Origin: Vulcanisaeta thermophila
GTDB taxonomy: Archaea > Thermoproteota > Thermoprotei > Thermoproteales > Thermocladiaceae
DNA length: 64,000 nt
Reading direction: 5' to 3'
NCBI RefSeq assembly: GCF_001748385.1
Contig: NZ_BCLI01000001.1
Location: 661,177 to 725,176, forward strand
Shown here: positions 15,634 to 24,582 of the stretch, piece after piece
How the letters are laid out: each line of letters opens with the position of its first letter
Position numbering within the stretch: position 1 is the stretch's first letter
Position numbers and translations under genes: made by a program
The notes under the pieces: model-generated
Database searches by the model: none
Told to the model about the DNA's origin: nothing
Seen by the model: only the letters and a program-made list of their open reading frames with translations

Positions 15634-15927
15634 TCAATAATGTTAGTACCAGTTAATTCGGTTAAATTCAGCGGCTCGAAGGGTAATTTACTACTCATCA
15701 TGCTCTGAACCTGTAGTCTAGCGGTAGGATGCCCAGGGAGTTAACCCCGCAGAAGCCTGAAGCACCGAAGGGTTAGGGTCCGCAGGAAGTCAGCTGGCCA
15801 ATGAGGGGCACCCCAATGGGTAGCATTATTGAGCCTTAGGTCTATCAACACTTTCAATGTTCTGAGGAAAGGGCAATTCAGTATATCCAGGCTAACTACC
15901 TAACCCAACAAGATCTTCCTGCAATGC
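15634..15927. other. Right junction region of the metabolic cassette
   Basis: 294 bp between the isochorismatase-like gene and the brxL C-terminal remnant. It contains the GC-rich conserved-looking block at 15715-15840 and then degraded sequence leading into the brxL remnant. No complete gene. Confidence 0.4.
15715..15840 (+). other. Degraded tnpB-tail / structured-RNA-like block
   Basis: A GC-rich block abruptly follows AT-rich sequence. One frame reads GRMPRELTPQKPEAPKG, stop, then GPQEVSWPMRGTPMGSIIEP, the Pro-rich style of the C-terminal tails of archaeal IS605-type TnpB proteins. The DNA also begins with a tRNA-like D-arm (TAGTCTAGCGGTAGGATGC) but has no T-arm or matching acceptor strand. 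I favour an insertion-sequence remnant at the cassette boundary; a broken tRNA gene is the alternative. Confidence 0.3.
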
Positions 15928-16251
15928 TTGCAAGAAGGCCCAGGGATTTGGGTTGCCCTGGACTACTTCTCCGAAGCGCTGCATACCATGAGGAGGGAGA
16001 CTCTGGTGGGTGAGGTGGATAAGTACGTGGAGTTGATTGGGAATACGACTATCAGGGATGAAAGGGCCATTAAGAAGATAATTAGCGCCTTCATGAAGCT
16101 CCTCTTCCCAAACCTACAATTCGATAACAGCGAGCTTAGGGTGGTGGTTGAGTATGCCGTGGAGATGAGGCAGATGATAAGGGACTGGTTACATAAATTA
16201 TCCCCAGGGGAATTCCCAAAGGAAAAACTAACATACACCATAAAATCATAA
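15928..16251 (+). pseudogene. C-terminal fragment of BrxL/Lon-like protein
   Basis: 107 residues that look like the end of the same protein whose N-terminus is at 10330-10596. It reads VALDYFSEALHTMRRE, then RDERAIKKIISAFMKLLFPN, then ELRVVVEYAVEMRQMIRDWLH and SPGEFP. The BrxL family ends in a comparable helical block (protease-domain end, RD..A..K..S..LKLL.P, ALE.R.R). The AAA+ and most of the protease domain are absent from the window. Between the two pieces lies the AT-rich cassette, so insertion was accompanied by loss of roughly 500 codons. Confidence 0.6.
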
Positions 16252-16284
16252 CCAATACGAAGCACACCCAAGGACCGTGCTAAG

Positions 16285-16470
16285 TTGATATACGCAGTCG
16301 CCAGTGATGAGGAGCAGGCCCTAAACCGAATCAATGAGTGGGTTAAAGGCATGTTTAAAGAATTATTAGCACTGATGGGCATGCCCCAAATTTATTGTAA
16401 TCAACCTGCGTTTAACAAATCCTCAAAATCTAAAGGACGCCCCTGTCATTGCCGTAGTTTGTTTCAGTAA
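16285..16470 (+). pseudogene. Short helical fragment, unknown
   Basis: The first 38 residues from TTG 16285 look protein-like (IYAVASDEEQALNRINEWVKGMF, then KELLALMGMP); the remainder is Ser/Lys-rich and overlaps the next gene's 3' end. Probably a remnant at the end of the defence island. No family recognised. Confidence 0.3.
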
Positions 16471-17216
16471 CCAACCACGTTACAAAGCCTGTTGAGGATT
16501 TGTCGTATACAGGCCCAGATGCTACGTTTACACCCGGGTATTGGGATTACCATGCCCTCATTCCTACCGCTTCCGACGCACCCGCTAATGAGGTTTCTGG
16601 TGGTGGTTTCGAGTTCATGCCCAAGCACGTTCCTCGCCACTACGCGGACAATAACCGTCTCATCCCCGCTTAGATTTCCTCTTATAAAGGCGGGAGGGCT
16701 TGGTACTGGGTTGTTGAGTGTGATGTTTAGGAGTTCACTTCTGAATCCATTGATGTCAAAGCAAACAAAGTATTGAGGCTGCCGCATTTGCAGATTTCGT
16801 ACGCACGCGTAGTAATTATTGCCTTGATCCCTAACGATGTGGAGCAACACCACACTCTCCTCGCCACTGACGTCCACGGACTCCCTATACTCATAGGCCC
16901 AGGGCGCGGGAGCACCATGAAGCCCCTGACCATCCCTGTAAATCCCGAACCACGCATGCGCATTCTCAGCCAAGCCAATACTACGCCTCAATTTAACCCT
17001 GTACCTAACGGCACACTCAAGCACATCAGCATTAACAACCTGACCCTGAACCTGAATTAGTACATTACGAAGCACAACACCAGTGACCCCTCGGCACTTG
17101 AATTTCGACCTAACACTAGGCAATATTATGGCATATGTAATTAGTGAAGCAACCGCACCACCAGCCGCACCACTAGCTGCCCCAATTAGTATTTGGTATA
17201 AGATGCTTAAATCCAT
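16464..17216 (-). CDS. Membrane-anchored protein of unknown function
   Basis: 250 residues. A single N-terminal membrane segment rich in small residues (LIGAASGAAGGAVASLITYAIIL) is followed by a beta-rich domain with several Cys residues (CRGV, YACV, CFDI, SGCVG, CIRQ), possibly exported and disulphide-bonded. TATA TTTTTAAATA (minus strand, 17238-17247) lies about 26 bp before the ATG. No family recognised; neighbours give no clue. Confidence 0.65.
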   Translation of the reverse strand: MDLSILYQILIGAASGAAGGAVASLITYAIILPSVRSKFKCRGVTGVVLRNVLIQVQGQVVNADVLECAVRYRVKLRRSIGLAENAHAWFGIYRDGQGLHGAPAPWAYEYRESVDVSGEESVVLLHIVRDQGNNYYACVRNLQMRQPQYFVCFDINGFRSELLNITLNNPVPSPPAFIRGNLSGDETVIVRVVARNVLGHELETTTRNLISGCVGSGRNEGMVIPIPGCKRSIWACIRQILNRLCNVVGY

Positions 17217-17451
17217 TGGTTTTGCGCTATCCCTGGTTTTTAAATACTCTTTTCGCGGTGTGTGGGGTTTAGAGATCCTCGTGATCTATGGTTGATTTGG
17301 TGTTTCTGGGTTTCTGAGTGCTTGACTCCGTAGGCGGTGTTGATGTGTGGTTAAAAATTGAATTAGCTTGTGGAAGTATCTCAATGGATTAGTGTGCCGT
17401 GGGCTTCCGGTGAGGGGCTGGTTGGGTGTTGTTTTGTGTTTTCTTTGTGGG
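17217..17451. other. Intergenic region
   Basis: 235 bp with the promoter of the minus-strand gene at 16464-17216 at its left end. The rest shows no gene or strong structure. Confidence 0.4.
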
Positions 17452-18018
17452 TTATTCGTATGTGAGTTCTGCCTTTGTTAGGTCTATTTGTGTTCTTGTC
17501 ATGTTGCTTACTAGGTTTGTGTATAGGATTATTTGGTCTGTGGTTGTGTTTGTGTTTTCTAGGCATTCTGTGGGTGTTGTTATGTTTACGGTGTCCCTTA
17601 TTAATTCCTCCCTGAGTATTGCTGTGGGTTTTGGGAATTCCACGTTTTTTGGTGTTTCGTAGAGGTCTAGGGGTGGTGTTAGTGGTGTGATTATGCATCC
17701 GTTTATTGGTTTTGAGCCTGTTAGTGCTGTTCCCACTACCTGCCCTTCACTTGTTAGGAATCCTATTATTACTGTGTACCATGGTTTTGTTGTGTAGTTT
17801 ATTATTTTGACGTTTTTTAGTGTTAGGGTTTTTCCCTGGTTTGTTATGGGGTATTTCCTGCCTAGGCTTATTGTGGTGAACCAGGGGGTTGTTTCGAGGG
17901 GTAGTACGTATGTTGTGCCTGTGCTTTTTGCCCTGAACCTCCTTACTAGGTCTGTTGTTGATGCCTTGAATAATGCCTCTAACCCGTTTATTGAGCCTAT
18001 GGTCACAATCCTATTCAT
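17452..18018 (-). CDS. Conserved-looking soluble protein, unknown
   Basis: 188 residues from ATG 18018, chosen because AATAATAAC (18041-18049) is about 27 bp upstream. A longer frame to 18108 would run its start codon into that of aIF1. The protein alternates beta strands with Pro/Thr-rich turns (TTYVLPLETTPWFTTISLG; SKPINGCIITPLTPPLDLYE) and ends in a helical, Thr-rich tail. No signal peptide or membrane helix. Divergent from the aIF1 gene. Function unknown. Confidence 0.55.
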   Translation of the reverse strand: MNRIVTIGSINGLEALFKASTTDLVRRFRAKSTGTTYVLPLETTPWFTTISLGRKYPITNQGKTLTLKNVKIINYTTKPWYTVIIGFLTSEGQVVGTALTGSKPINGCIITPLTPPLDLYETPKNVEFPKPTAILREELIRDTVNITTPTECLENTNTTTDQIILYTNLVSNMTRTQIDLTKAELTYE

Positions 18019-18106
18019 CACGCCTTCAAGCCTTCCCCGTGTTATTATTTCTTTCCTCCCTGAGGATAAGGTTTTTAAGGGGTTTTGCCTGTTTTTGTTT
18101 GGATCC

Positions 18107-18460
18107 ATGTCTGAAGGGAGTAATAGGGATGTGGTTGATGAGTTGCTGTCGTCAGTACTTGGTGATAGTGTGGGTGTTGAGGAGAGCCTTGCTAAGGAGC
18201 AGGCTCTGGTTAGGATTAGGGTTGAGAGGAGGAAGAGGCACCTGGTCACTGTGGTTGAGGTGGATAGTTCCGATGTTAAGAGTATCAATATTGAGGGTAT
18301 TGCTAAGGAGTTGAAGCGTAAGTTGGCGGCTGGTGGTACCGTCAGGGGTAATGTTATTGAGATTCAGGGTGATCAGAGGTATAGGGTTAAGAGGTTGCTC
18401 GTGGACATGGGGTTTAGGGAGGATAACATACTGGTTGATGAGGAGATTGTGGAGGCGTAG
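18107..18460 (+). CDS. Translation initiation factor aIF1 (SUI1)
   Basis: 117 residues from ATG 18107, with TATA-like TTTTTAAGG 27-35 bp upstream. The SUI1 core spans residues 30-110: RKRHLVTVVEVD, KELKRKLAAGGTV, a short acidic stretch, IEIQGDQRY, and LLVDMGF. It promotes start-codon fidelity on the small ribosomal subunit. It is followed by an unknown gene 8 bp on and then rpo7, a translation/transcription cluster. Confidence 0.9.
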   Translation: MSEGSNRDVVDELLSSVLGDSVGVEESLAKEQALVRIRVERRKRHLVTVVEVDSSDVKSINIEGIAKELKRKLAAGGTVRGNVIEIQGDQRYRVKRLLVDMGFREDNILVDEEIVEA

Positions 18461-18468
18461 CGGTCCCA

Positions 18469-18888
18469 ATGATTAGGGGTGACCCTGAGTTAATTGGTTA
18501 CCTGAGGGATGAGGTGCCCAGGAGGATTAATGAGTTGGTGGGGTTGGGTGATCCCCGTGAGGTTTTGCTTGGGCTTTCGAAACTATGCGTGGAGGTTTTG
18601 GTTAGGTCCTGCCCAGCCCTCTCGGGTGATTGTGATGGTGATGATTTGGTTAGGGCCTGGCGCTCCCTGTCCTCCTTTGTTAAGTTAACTGGGGAGTTTG
18701 TGGTATTTAGGTACTTTGCCATTGCCCTGGGTTCCAGGGAGTTGGTGGGCCTTGGTGGTGATTCCCTGGTTTTTGATATGCTGTCCAGGGATTTGCTGAC
18801 CTGTATTGAGAAGTTTAGGGTCATGACTGTCAGGATGATTGAGGCTGGTAAGCCGTGGGTTGAGGCTGTGGGTGGTGGGATTAGATAA
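18469..18888 (+). CDS. Helical protein of unknown function in aIF1-Rpo7 cluster
   Basis: 139 residues, almost entirely predicted helix, with three Cys in the first half (KLCVEV, RSCPAL, GDCDGD). GTG/ATG context right behind aIF1 (8-bp gap) suggests co-transcription. Not recognised; possibly a lineage-specific small domain of crenarchaea. Confidence 0.6.
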   Translation: MIRGDPELIGYLRDEVPRRINELVGLGDPREVLLGLSKLCVEVLVRSCPALSGDCDGDDLVRAWRSLSSFVKLTGEFVVFRYFAIALGSRELVGLGGDSLVFDMLSRDLLTCIEKFRVMTVRMIEAGKPWVEAVGGGIR

Positions 18889-18920
18889 GTTTTTTAAACC
18901 CTCCTGTTCGTTTTCGCTGG

Positions 18921-19511
18921 ATGTTTCGTATCCTCACCATAGAGGATTACATTAGGATTCCACCCACTAGGTTTGGTGAGCCCCTGGATAAGGTGGCCCT
19001 TGAGGAGTTGTGGAGTTACTACGTGGGTCGTGTTGAGAGGGATGTGGGTGTTTACGTGGCCATCTTCGATGTTGAGGTTAGTAAGCGTGGTATTGTGGTT
19101 TTTGGTGATGGGGCTACGTATAATAAGGTTCGCTTTAAGGCCTTGGTCTACGTCCCCCTAATGAATGAGGTGGTTGAGGGTGAGGTGGTTAGGACCGAGG
19201 ACTTTGGGGCCTTTGTTAGGGTGGGTCCCGTGGAGGCTTTGGTTCATAGGACCCAGATGATGGAGGATAACGTGGTCCTTTATGACAAGCAGAGCGGTGC
19301 CTTCGTGGGTGAGCGTAGTAGGCGTAGGCTTGGTCGTGGGGATGTGGTTAGGGCTAGGATAATCGGCGTGAGTTACACGGGTGCTGGTGGTAGGGATGTG
19401 GTTAGGGTTAGCCTAACCCTTAGGCAGCCCCTGTTGGGTAGGCTTGATTGGATTGAGGAGCAATTGAGCAGTGCCAAGAAGAAAGCCCAGGCTAAGGCTC
19501 AGCAGAAGTGA
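18921..19511 (+). CDS. rpo7: DNA-directed RNA polymerase subunit Rpo7 (RpoE')
   Basis: 196 residues, the archaeal Rpb7 homologue. N-terminal RNP-like domain (residues 1-80) with the typical EDYIRIPP opening, then an S1/OB domain (VVEGEVVRTEDFGAFVRVGPVEALVH, split by short turns) that binds emerging RNA. The Lys/Ala-rich end is a disordered tail. TATA TTTTTTAAA is 25-32 bp upstream of the ATG. The 3' end overlaps the convergent Rdx-like gene by 20 bp. Confidence 0.93.
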   Translation: MFRILTIEDYIRIPPTRFGEPLDKVALEELWSYYVGRVERDVGVYVAIFDVEVSKRGIVVFGDGATYNKVRFKALVYVPLMNEVVEGEVVRTEDFGAFVRVGPVEALVHRTQMMEDNVVLYDKQSGAFVGERSRRRLGRGDVVRARIIGVSYTGAGGRDVVRVSLTLRQPLLGRLDWIEEQLSSAKKKAQAKAQQK

Positions 19512-19746
19512 TTAACCCCTTAATGATCCTTACTAACTCACTGGACTCTGGGAACCTACCCTCCCTGTGCCTTGAGAATATTAATTCATTGTTCACATAA
19601 ACATCGAATACACCACCACTCCCTGGCTCCAGGGTGACGGTGATGCCCATGGAGCCCAACTCCCTTAGTAAATCATCGGCCAATTTAATGGCCCTCCCCT
19701 GGAACCCGCAGGGCCTGCAGTAGGTTATTTTTATGTTCGTGGTCAT
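19492..19746 (-). CDS. Rdx/SelW-family thioredoxin-like protein
   Basis: 84 residues: a beta strand leading into a redox motif Cys10-Arg-Pro-Cys13, helix, GSGGVFDVYVN, and LIFSRHREGRFPE, which are the hallmarks of the Rdx (SelT/SelW/SelH-like) fold. Small redox protein of uncertain partner. It overlaps the 3' end of rpo7 on the opposite strand. Confidence 0.8.
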   Translation of the reverse strand: MTTNIKITYCRPCGFQGRAIKLADDLLRELGSMGITVTLEPGSGGVFDVYVNNELIFSRHREGRFPESSELVRIIKGLITSAEP

Positions 19747-19845
19747 GGGTTTTGTGGTGTGTTTTGCCTTTAATAAGGGGTTGTTTTGTGCTTATTAATT
19801 ATTGGTTGTCTTCTGGTTATTCTTAATTTATGAATTTCGCATCCC

Positions 19846-21234
19846 TCACGATTGCGCATTTGATTTGCTTATCCTGGAGTATTGGAAAAGGGCGCTTAGG
19901 GCCTTGGCCGCTGTTTCTAGTCTGTCGTAGGTTGGTACCCCGCCCTCCTCGAGTTTTGCCTTGAAGGTTCTTGCGTCGTCGTTTATGCTCACCCCGTAGA
20001 CCACCATGGGTTTTCCGTACCTCCTGGCCTCTATTATGTACTCTGCCAGTCCTGGGGTCATTCCTGGTAGTTGCATTTGTGCTATTATTAATGCCATGTC
20101 CACCATGTCCGTGGGTAGTACCGTGTTTATCACGTGCCTGTACATCTCGTCAGTGGCGCTGCCCGTTAGGTCTATGGGGTTTGACTTGGCGGCGAATGGT
20201 GGCAATACCTTACTTAGTAATTCCTGTGTTTCCTGCGGTAACTCAGGGACTGAGAGCCCCACTGCCTCTAGGTTATCCACGGCCTGTACACCGGCTCCCC
20301 CTGAGTCTGTTATTACCAGTACCCTGTTACCCCTTGGTAATGGTTGTGTTGCCAGCGCCTTCGCCATGTCAAAGGCATCAGTTAAATTATTAGCCTCTAT
20401 CGCGCCTGCCTGTCTGAACATGGCCCTGTACATCTCGTAACTACCGGCCAGGGCTGCCGTGTGAGACTTAACGGCTCTTCCTGAGGATTTTGTTATCCCT
20501 GCCTTATAAACCACGATGGGCTTTACCTTGGTTATTCTCTTCATGGTCTCCATGAGTTTCCTACCCTCTCCTGGGTACTTCAGACCCTCCATGTACATGA
20601 CAATGACCCTAACCCTGGGATCCCTGGCAAAGTACTCAAGCAACTCCGCCTCGTTTATGTCGATTTTGTTTCCGTAATTCACTGCCAAGCCTATTCCAAT
20701 GCCCCTCCTGGCTGCCCAGTCGAGGATTGCTGCGGCCACTGCGCCGCTTTGGCTTATGAGTGCTATTGGGCCTGGTTTTGGTCTTTCCATTCTTTGTGGG
20801 TTTATGAAGAAGGTGTCGAGCCCATTATACGCGTTGTAAACCCCTATGCAGTTTGGGCCCAGTATCCTCAGCCTACCCTGGGCTCTCCTCAGTACCTCCC
20901 TCTCCAGCCTCGCGCCCTCCTCACCAACCTCGCTGAATCCGCCGCTTATTATGATCGCCGCCTTAACACCCTTGTTTACGCATTGGCTTATTATTTCCGG
21001 TACTGTGTGTGCTGGTGTGACTATTATTGATAGGTCTACCCCATGGGGCACCTCCTCAATACTTCTGTAGACTTTCAGCCCCATTATTTCGCCCTTGCTG
21101 GGGTTTACTAGGTAAATGTTGCCTTTGAATTTAGTCACTAAATTTCTGGTTATTTCGAAGCCCACGCTTCCCTCCCTGTCTGTGGCGCCGATTATTGCCA
21201 CGCTTCTCGGGTTTATTAATTCATCAAGGGACAT
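19846..21234 (-). CDS. Acyl/acetate-CoA ligase (ADP-forming) alpha subunit
   Basis: 462 residues. N-terminal CoA-binding Rossmann domain (SVAIIGATDREGSVGFEI), two succinyl-CoA-synthetase-like ligase domains (GPNCIGVYN; LISQSGAVAAAILDW), and the SHTAAL segment with the phosphohistidine at about residue 266. It converts acyl-CoA, ADP and phosphate to acid, CoA and ATP, a main energy-conserving step of archaeal peptide and sugar fermentation. The beta (ATP-grasp) subunit is not in the window, so it is encoded elsewhere. Confidence 0.88.
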   Translation of the reverse strand: MSLDELINPRSVAIIGATDREGSVGFEITRNLVTKFKGNIYLVNPSKGEIMGLKVYRSIEEVPHGVDLSIIVTPAHTVPEIISQCVNKGVKAAIIISGGFSEVGEEGARLEREVLRRAQGRLRILGPNCIGVYNAYNGLDTFFINPQRMERPKPGPIALISQSGAVAAAILDWAARRGIGIGLAVNYGNKIDINEAELLEYFARDPRVRVIVMYMEGLKYPGEGRKLMETMKRITKVKPIVVYKAGITKSSGRAVKSHTAALAGSYEMYRAMFRQAGAIEANNLTDAFDMAKALATQPLPRGNRVLVITDSGGAGVQAVDNLEAVGLSVPELPQETQELLSKVLPPFAAKSNPIDLTGSATDEMYRHVINTVLPTDMVDMALIIAQMQLPGMTPGLAEYIIEARRYGKPMVVYGVSINDDARTFKAKLEEGGVPTYDRLETAAKALSALFQYSRISKSNAQS

Positions 21235-21262
21235 GTGCGGTGTTCCTGGTGCCTTAAATTAA

Positions 21263-22132
21263 TTAATTATCCTGGGCTGCTTGCATGGGTATTATTTGAA
21301 GTGGGTATTGGCTTACCCTGGTTATTTGTATGGGTCCGTAGGTGTATGTGTAGTTTATGTAAAAGTTCATGTACAGCATTGAAGGGGTGAATATGGGCGT
21401 TGAATTGCATCGGTACCGAATCCCCGTGGGGTTTAGGGTCCCGTTTACTGAGCTCATGTTTAGGGTTAGGGTTGTGGGTGTTGTGGTTATGGGTAATGGG
21501 CTTGTTAGGTTGCACTTCACCATGTATATTCCCTGTGATGTTCCCTCCATGAAGCCGAAGCCATTTATCACGGTTTCCCCGAAGGGTATTGCCTGGATTG
21601 TGGTTATTGTTAGTATGGGCCTTGAGGTGTTGGTTATGTATGGTATTGTGAGTACTATTCCACTATGTGCTGTGGTTAGGTAGAGTGTGTAGCTCCTCTT
21701 TACGTTCTCCACGTAGGCCGTGGCGTTCATGGCGTATTGGTACTGACTTATCATGAGCTTTGATAGGTTGCCCACGTTACCCATCACCTGAAGCCCTGGG
21801 GCGTATACTTCCGTGGTTCCGTTGTAGTACTGAATTACTATTGCTAGGAAGCCCAGGGTGCTGGGTATGTTGCCCGTTAGTGTTATGTTGGTTCCGCTCC
21901 TGGGTATTACAATGTTGACCGCCTTTAATGGTGCATTGAATTCATTACCCCCTATTATCACTAGTACGTTCTCCCCAAGCCCCATGTATAGCGTGGCGTT
22001 TGCGCTTAGGTAGCCTGTTATGGTTAGGAAGGGTGATGGTATCGAGAGTATCACGATTAGGGATGCTATGAAGCCCATGAAGATGAGTAATCCACCTAGT
22101 GCGTATGCTGGTATTACCACTGCCCTGGCCAC
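21263..22132 (-). CDS. Secreted or membrane-anchored protein, unknown
   Basis: 289 residues with one N-terminal membrane segment (ALGGLLIFMGFIASLIVILSI) and an extracellular beta-rich domain carrying many N-glycosylation sequons (NAT, NIT, NGT, NLS, NTS, NMS). Probably exposed at the cell surface. It sits between rad50 and the CoA ligase without functional connection. Not recognised. Confidence 0.6.
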   Translation of the reverse strand: MARAVVIPAYALGGLLIFMGFIASLIVILSIPSPFLTITGYLSANATLYMGLGENVLVIIGGNEFNAPLKAVNIVIPRSGTNITLTGNIPSTLGFLAIVIQYYNGTTEVYAPGLQVMGNVGNLSKLMISQYQYAMNATAYVENVKRSYTLYLTTAHSGIVLTIPYITNTSRPILTITTIQAIPFGETVINGFGFMEGTSQGIYMVKCNLTSPLPITTTPTTLTLNMSSVNGTLNPTGIRYRCNSTPIFTPSMLYMNFYINYTYTYGPIQITRVSQYPLQIIPMQAAQDN

Positions 22133-22164
22133 TGCGTTAACTACGGTTAAGCCCGTATTAAACC

Positions 22165-24576
22165 TTACGCATTATAGAAGGCTGACTCACCCCTGTTGTT
22201 TATGAAGCCTATCCTGATTATGTTGTCGGCTATTGTCTCCAGGGAGTCCACGTGTGACGTTATTATGACGGACCTAACACCATTACTCAGGCTCCTAATC
22301 CACATGGCTATCCTACGCCTATGCTCCTCATCGAGGTGCTCAGTGGGTTCGTCGAGGATTAGTATGGGTATGGAGCCCATGATTGCCCTGGCAATGGCGT
22401 ACCTTAGGAACAGGGATACCAGGTTTCTCTCGCCTATGGATAGGGAGTCCACGGGTAGTACCACACCGTCACTCCTCCTAACCATCACCTCATAATCCTC
22501 ATTAATCTCCACGGATGAGTAAGACCCCTTATGCATTATTTCCCTGGCCATCTCCGTGAGCTCCCCATTCACAGCGTCTAGGAAGAGTTTCCTCACCATG
22601 GGTTTTACCGAGTCCAGGGTGTCCTGAATCCTTGTGAGTAGCTCCGCCGCGTTGTTGTACTTATTCACTTCACTCCTTAGTTTGTTGAGTTCGTTGTTTT
22701 TACTTTCTATCTCCCCATTCAACTCAGCAATCCTACTGCCCAGGGTTTGGGCCCTTCCCCTTAATTCATTGATCATACTAATCAACCTCTCCCTCTCATT
22801 AACCTCCGCACTTAGTTTTTCCCTAATCGCCGTGAGGTTCTTCAGTTTTCCCTCTAGCTCCCCCATCCTCCTGCCTAGTTCACTTTTCCTATTCGTTAAC
22901 TCCCTTATCCTTGCCTCTAGGTTCCTCATGTTCTCCTCAATTTCCCTTAACCCCCTTAATCTTCCCCTTATTTCGGCAATCTCTATCCTCTTATTCTCAA
23001 GCTCCCTAATGCTATTATTCACCTTGCTTATTTCCTCCTCTATTGATTGTAATTCCCTCCTTAATTCGGCGTCCTTTAATGATGATAATTCACTTAATTC
23101 GCTTGTTATTGATGCCCTCCTATTCATTAGGTCCTGTAATTCCCGTTTTATTACGTCCTCCCTGCTTAATTCACTCTCTATCTCCCTTAATTCCTCCTCA
23201 TACCTCCTGATTTGGTTTAGTGCGGTGGTTAGGTTTGTTAGTTGGTTGTTTAGTTCGTTCAATCTCTTAATTAGTGCATTAAGCCTTGCCGTCCTCTGCG
23301 CCCTTAATTCACTCGCCATTTCCCTGCTTAGGGGTCTCCCGCATACTGGGCATTTATCTCCGGTTTCATTTAGTAGTTTTATTTCTAGGTCTATGTGCTC
23401 AATCTCCGCCTTTAATCGTGCAGTTTCCTCCCTGGCGGTTTCAATTTCGGTTTCGACACGGTCCCTTATCATTACTTTATCTTTCAATTCCCTCCACCTA
23501 TTCCTAAGCTCACCTAGCCTCTCTAGTTCATTGCTTAATTCCGTTATTCTTGTGTTTATTTCTTTCAATTCCTTATTCAGTGACTCGGCCCTTGACTTCC
23601 TCTCCTCCATTGAGGATAGTAAATCCCTTACTTCATCCCTCCTCCTTTCCATTTCCCTAAGCCTCTCCTTCAATTTCTCCTCCTCCTTAATAATCCCCTC
23701 CTCATCCTCCAACCTACTCATTAGTTTACTGAGCTCCTCGTAATTCCTCCTCGTGGATTCCAGGGCCTCGGTGAGTTCATTCAATTGCTTATTTATTAAC
23801 TCAAGCTCCTGCTTAACCGCCAGGTACTCCCGCTCAGCACTGCTTAATTCCTCCTCCTGGCTTTTTAGGGTTTCTATTTCCCTATTTACCCTGCTCAATT
23901 CATCCTCGAGCTTGCTCAACTCATTATTTATCCTGTTCAGTTCATTGAGTAGTTTATCCCTCTCGTTGATTCTCAGTTGTAATTCATTACTTATTACTGA
24001 GATTTTACCCCTCAATCCCTCGATGGTAATCTCCACCCTCTTTAAACCCTCCCTCACCACATCCTGCCTAGCCCTCTCTATTGAGTCCAGCCTCAGCAAT
24101 GTGTCGAACCTGAACTCACCCTTCTTACCACTCCTTAGTATGTCCCTTATCTCCCCCTGCCTAACGTATAATAACTCGCTGAAGGTTTCCATGTTTATCC
24201 CGGTTATGTTGGTTACGAACTGCGTGACCTCCCTATCCCTGGCGGCGACCCTCCTACCCTCCTCGTTGATTACGTATGTTTGGAATTCGATGGATTTCTC
24301 GGTTGTGAATGCCCTTTGAATTAGGTATTTCCTACCATCAAGCCCCACAAGCTCTATCCTAATCAACGCGGTACTAGCCCCCTTCCTGACCAAATCGCTT
24401 AGTTTGTACCTGCCCCTAACCCAATCACTGCCGTAGAGCCCCATTGCAATGGCCTCCAGGAGGCTTGTTTTCCCCGAGCCGTTTGGCCCGTGGATGAAGT
24501 TTATGCCCTCCGTGATCACCGCCTTACCCCTAACAATGGACCTGAAGTTCTCAACCTCAACCCTACTTATTAGCAA
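22165..24576 (-). CDS. rad50: DNA double-strand break repair ATPase Rad50
   Basis: 803 residues. N-terminal ABC half with Walker A GPNGSGKT (30-37), a long antiparallel coiled coil interrupted at about residue 410 by the zinc-hook motif CPVC, then the C-terminal ABC half with signature SIGERNL and Walker B ILILDEPTEHLD. It works with Mre11 to hold and process DNA ends. TTG start, 6 bp after the mre11 stop; third gene of the herA-mre11-rad50 operon. Confidence 0.95.
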   Translation of the reverse strand: MLISRVEVENFRSIVRGKAVITEGINFIHGPNGSGKTSLLEAIAMGLYGSDWVRGRYKLSDLVRKGASTALIRIELVGLDGRKYLIQRAFTTEKSIEFQTYVINEEGRRVAARDREVTQFVTNITGINMETFSELLYVRQGEIRDILRSGKKGEFRFDTLLRLDSIERARQDVVREGLKRVEITIEGLRGKISVISNELQLRINERDKLLNELNRINNELSKLEDELSRVNREIETLKSQEEELSSAEREYLAVKQELELINKQLNELTEALESTRRNYEELSKLMSRLEDEEGIIKEEEKLKERLREMERRRDEVRDLLSSMEERKSRAESLNKELKEINTRITELSNELERLGELRNRWRELKDKVMIRDRVETEIETAREETARLKAEIEHIDLEIKLLNETGDKCPVCGRPLSREMASELRAQRTARLNALIKRLNELNNQLTNLTTALNQIRRYEEELREIESELSREDVIKRELQDLMNRRASITSELSELSSLKDAELRRELQSIEEEISKVNNSIRELENKRIEIAEIRGRLRGLREIEENMRNLEARIRELTNRKSELGRRMGELEGKLKNLTAIREKLSAEVNERERLISMINELRGRAQTLGSRIAELNGEIESKNNELNKLRSEVNKYNNAAELLTRIQDTLDSVKPMVRKLFLDAVNGELTEMAREIMHKGSYSSVEINEDYEVMVRRSDGVVLPVDSLSIGERNLVSLFLRYAIARAIMGSIPILILDEPTEHLDEEHRRRIAMWIRSLSNGVRSVIITSHVDSLETIADNIIRIGFINNRGESAFYNA

Positions 24577-24582
24577 GGCTCA

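Noticed and set aside
15855-15880. RNase P-like GAGGAAAG element
   Set aside because: The other conserved blocks are absent or in the wrong order, and the sequence leads into the brxL remnant.
18106-18109. Overlapping start codons of the divergent gene pair around aIF1
   Set aside because: The minus-strand frame can start at 18108, but a TATA-like box fits a start at 18018 and the extra residues look non-conserved. The overlap is probably an artefact of the longest frame.
22634-23743. Long open frame of 369 codons opposite rad50
   Set aside because: Its protein is Ser/Leu-rich low complexity and mirrors the Glu/Lys/Leu coiled coil on the other strand. It is a shadow.
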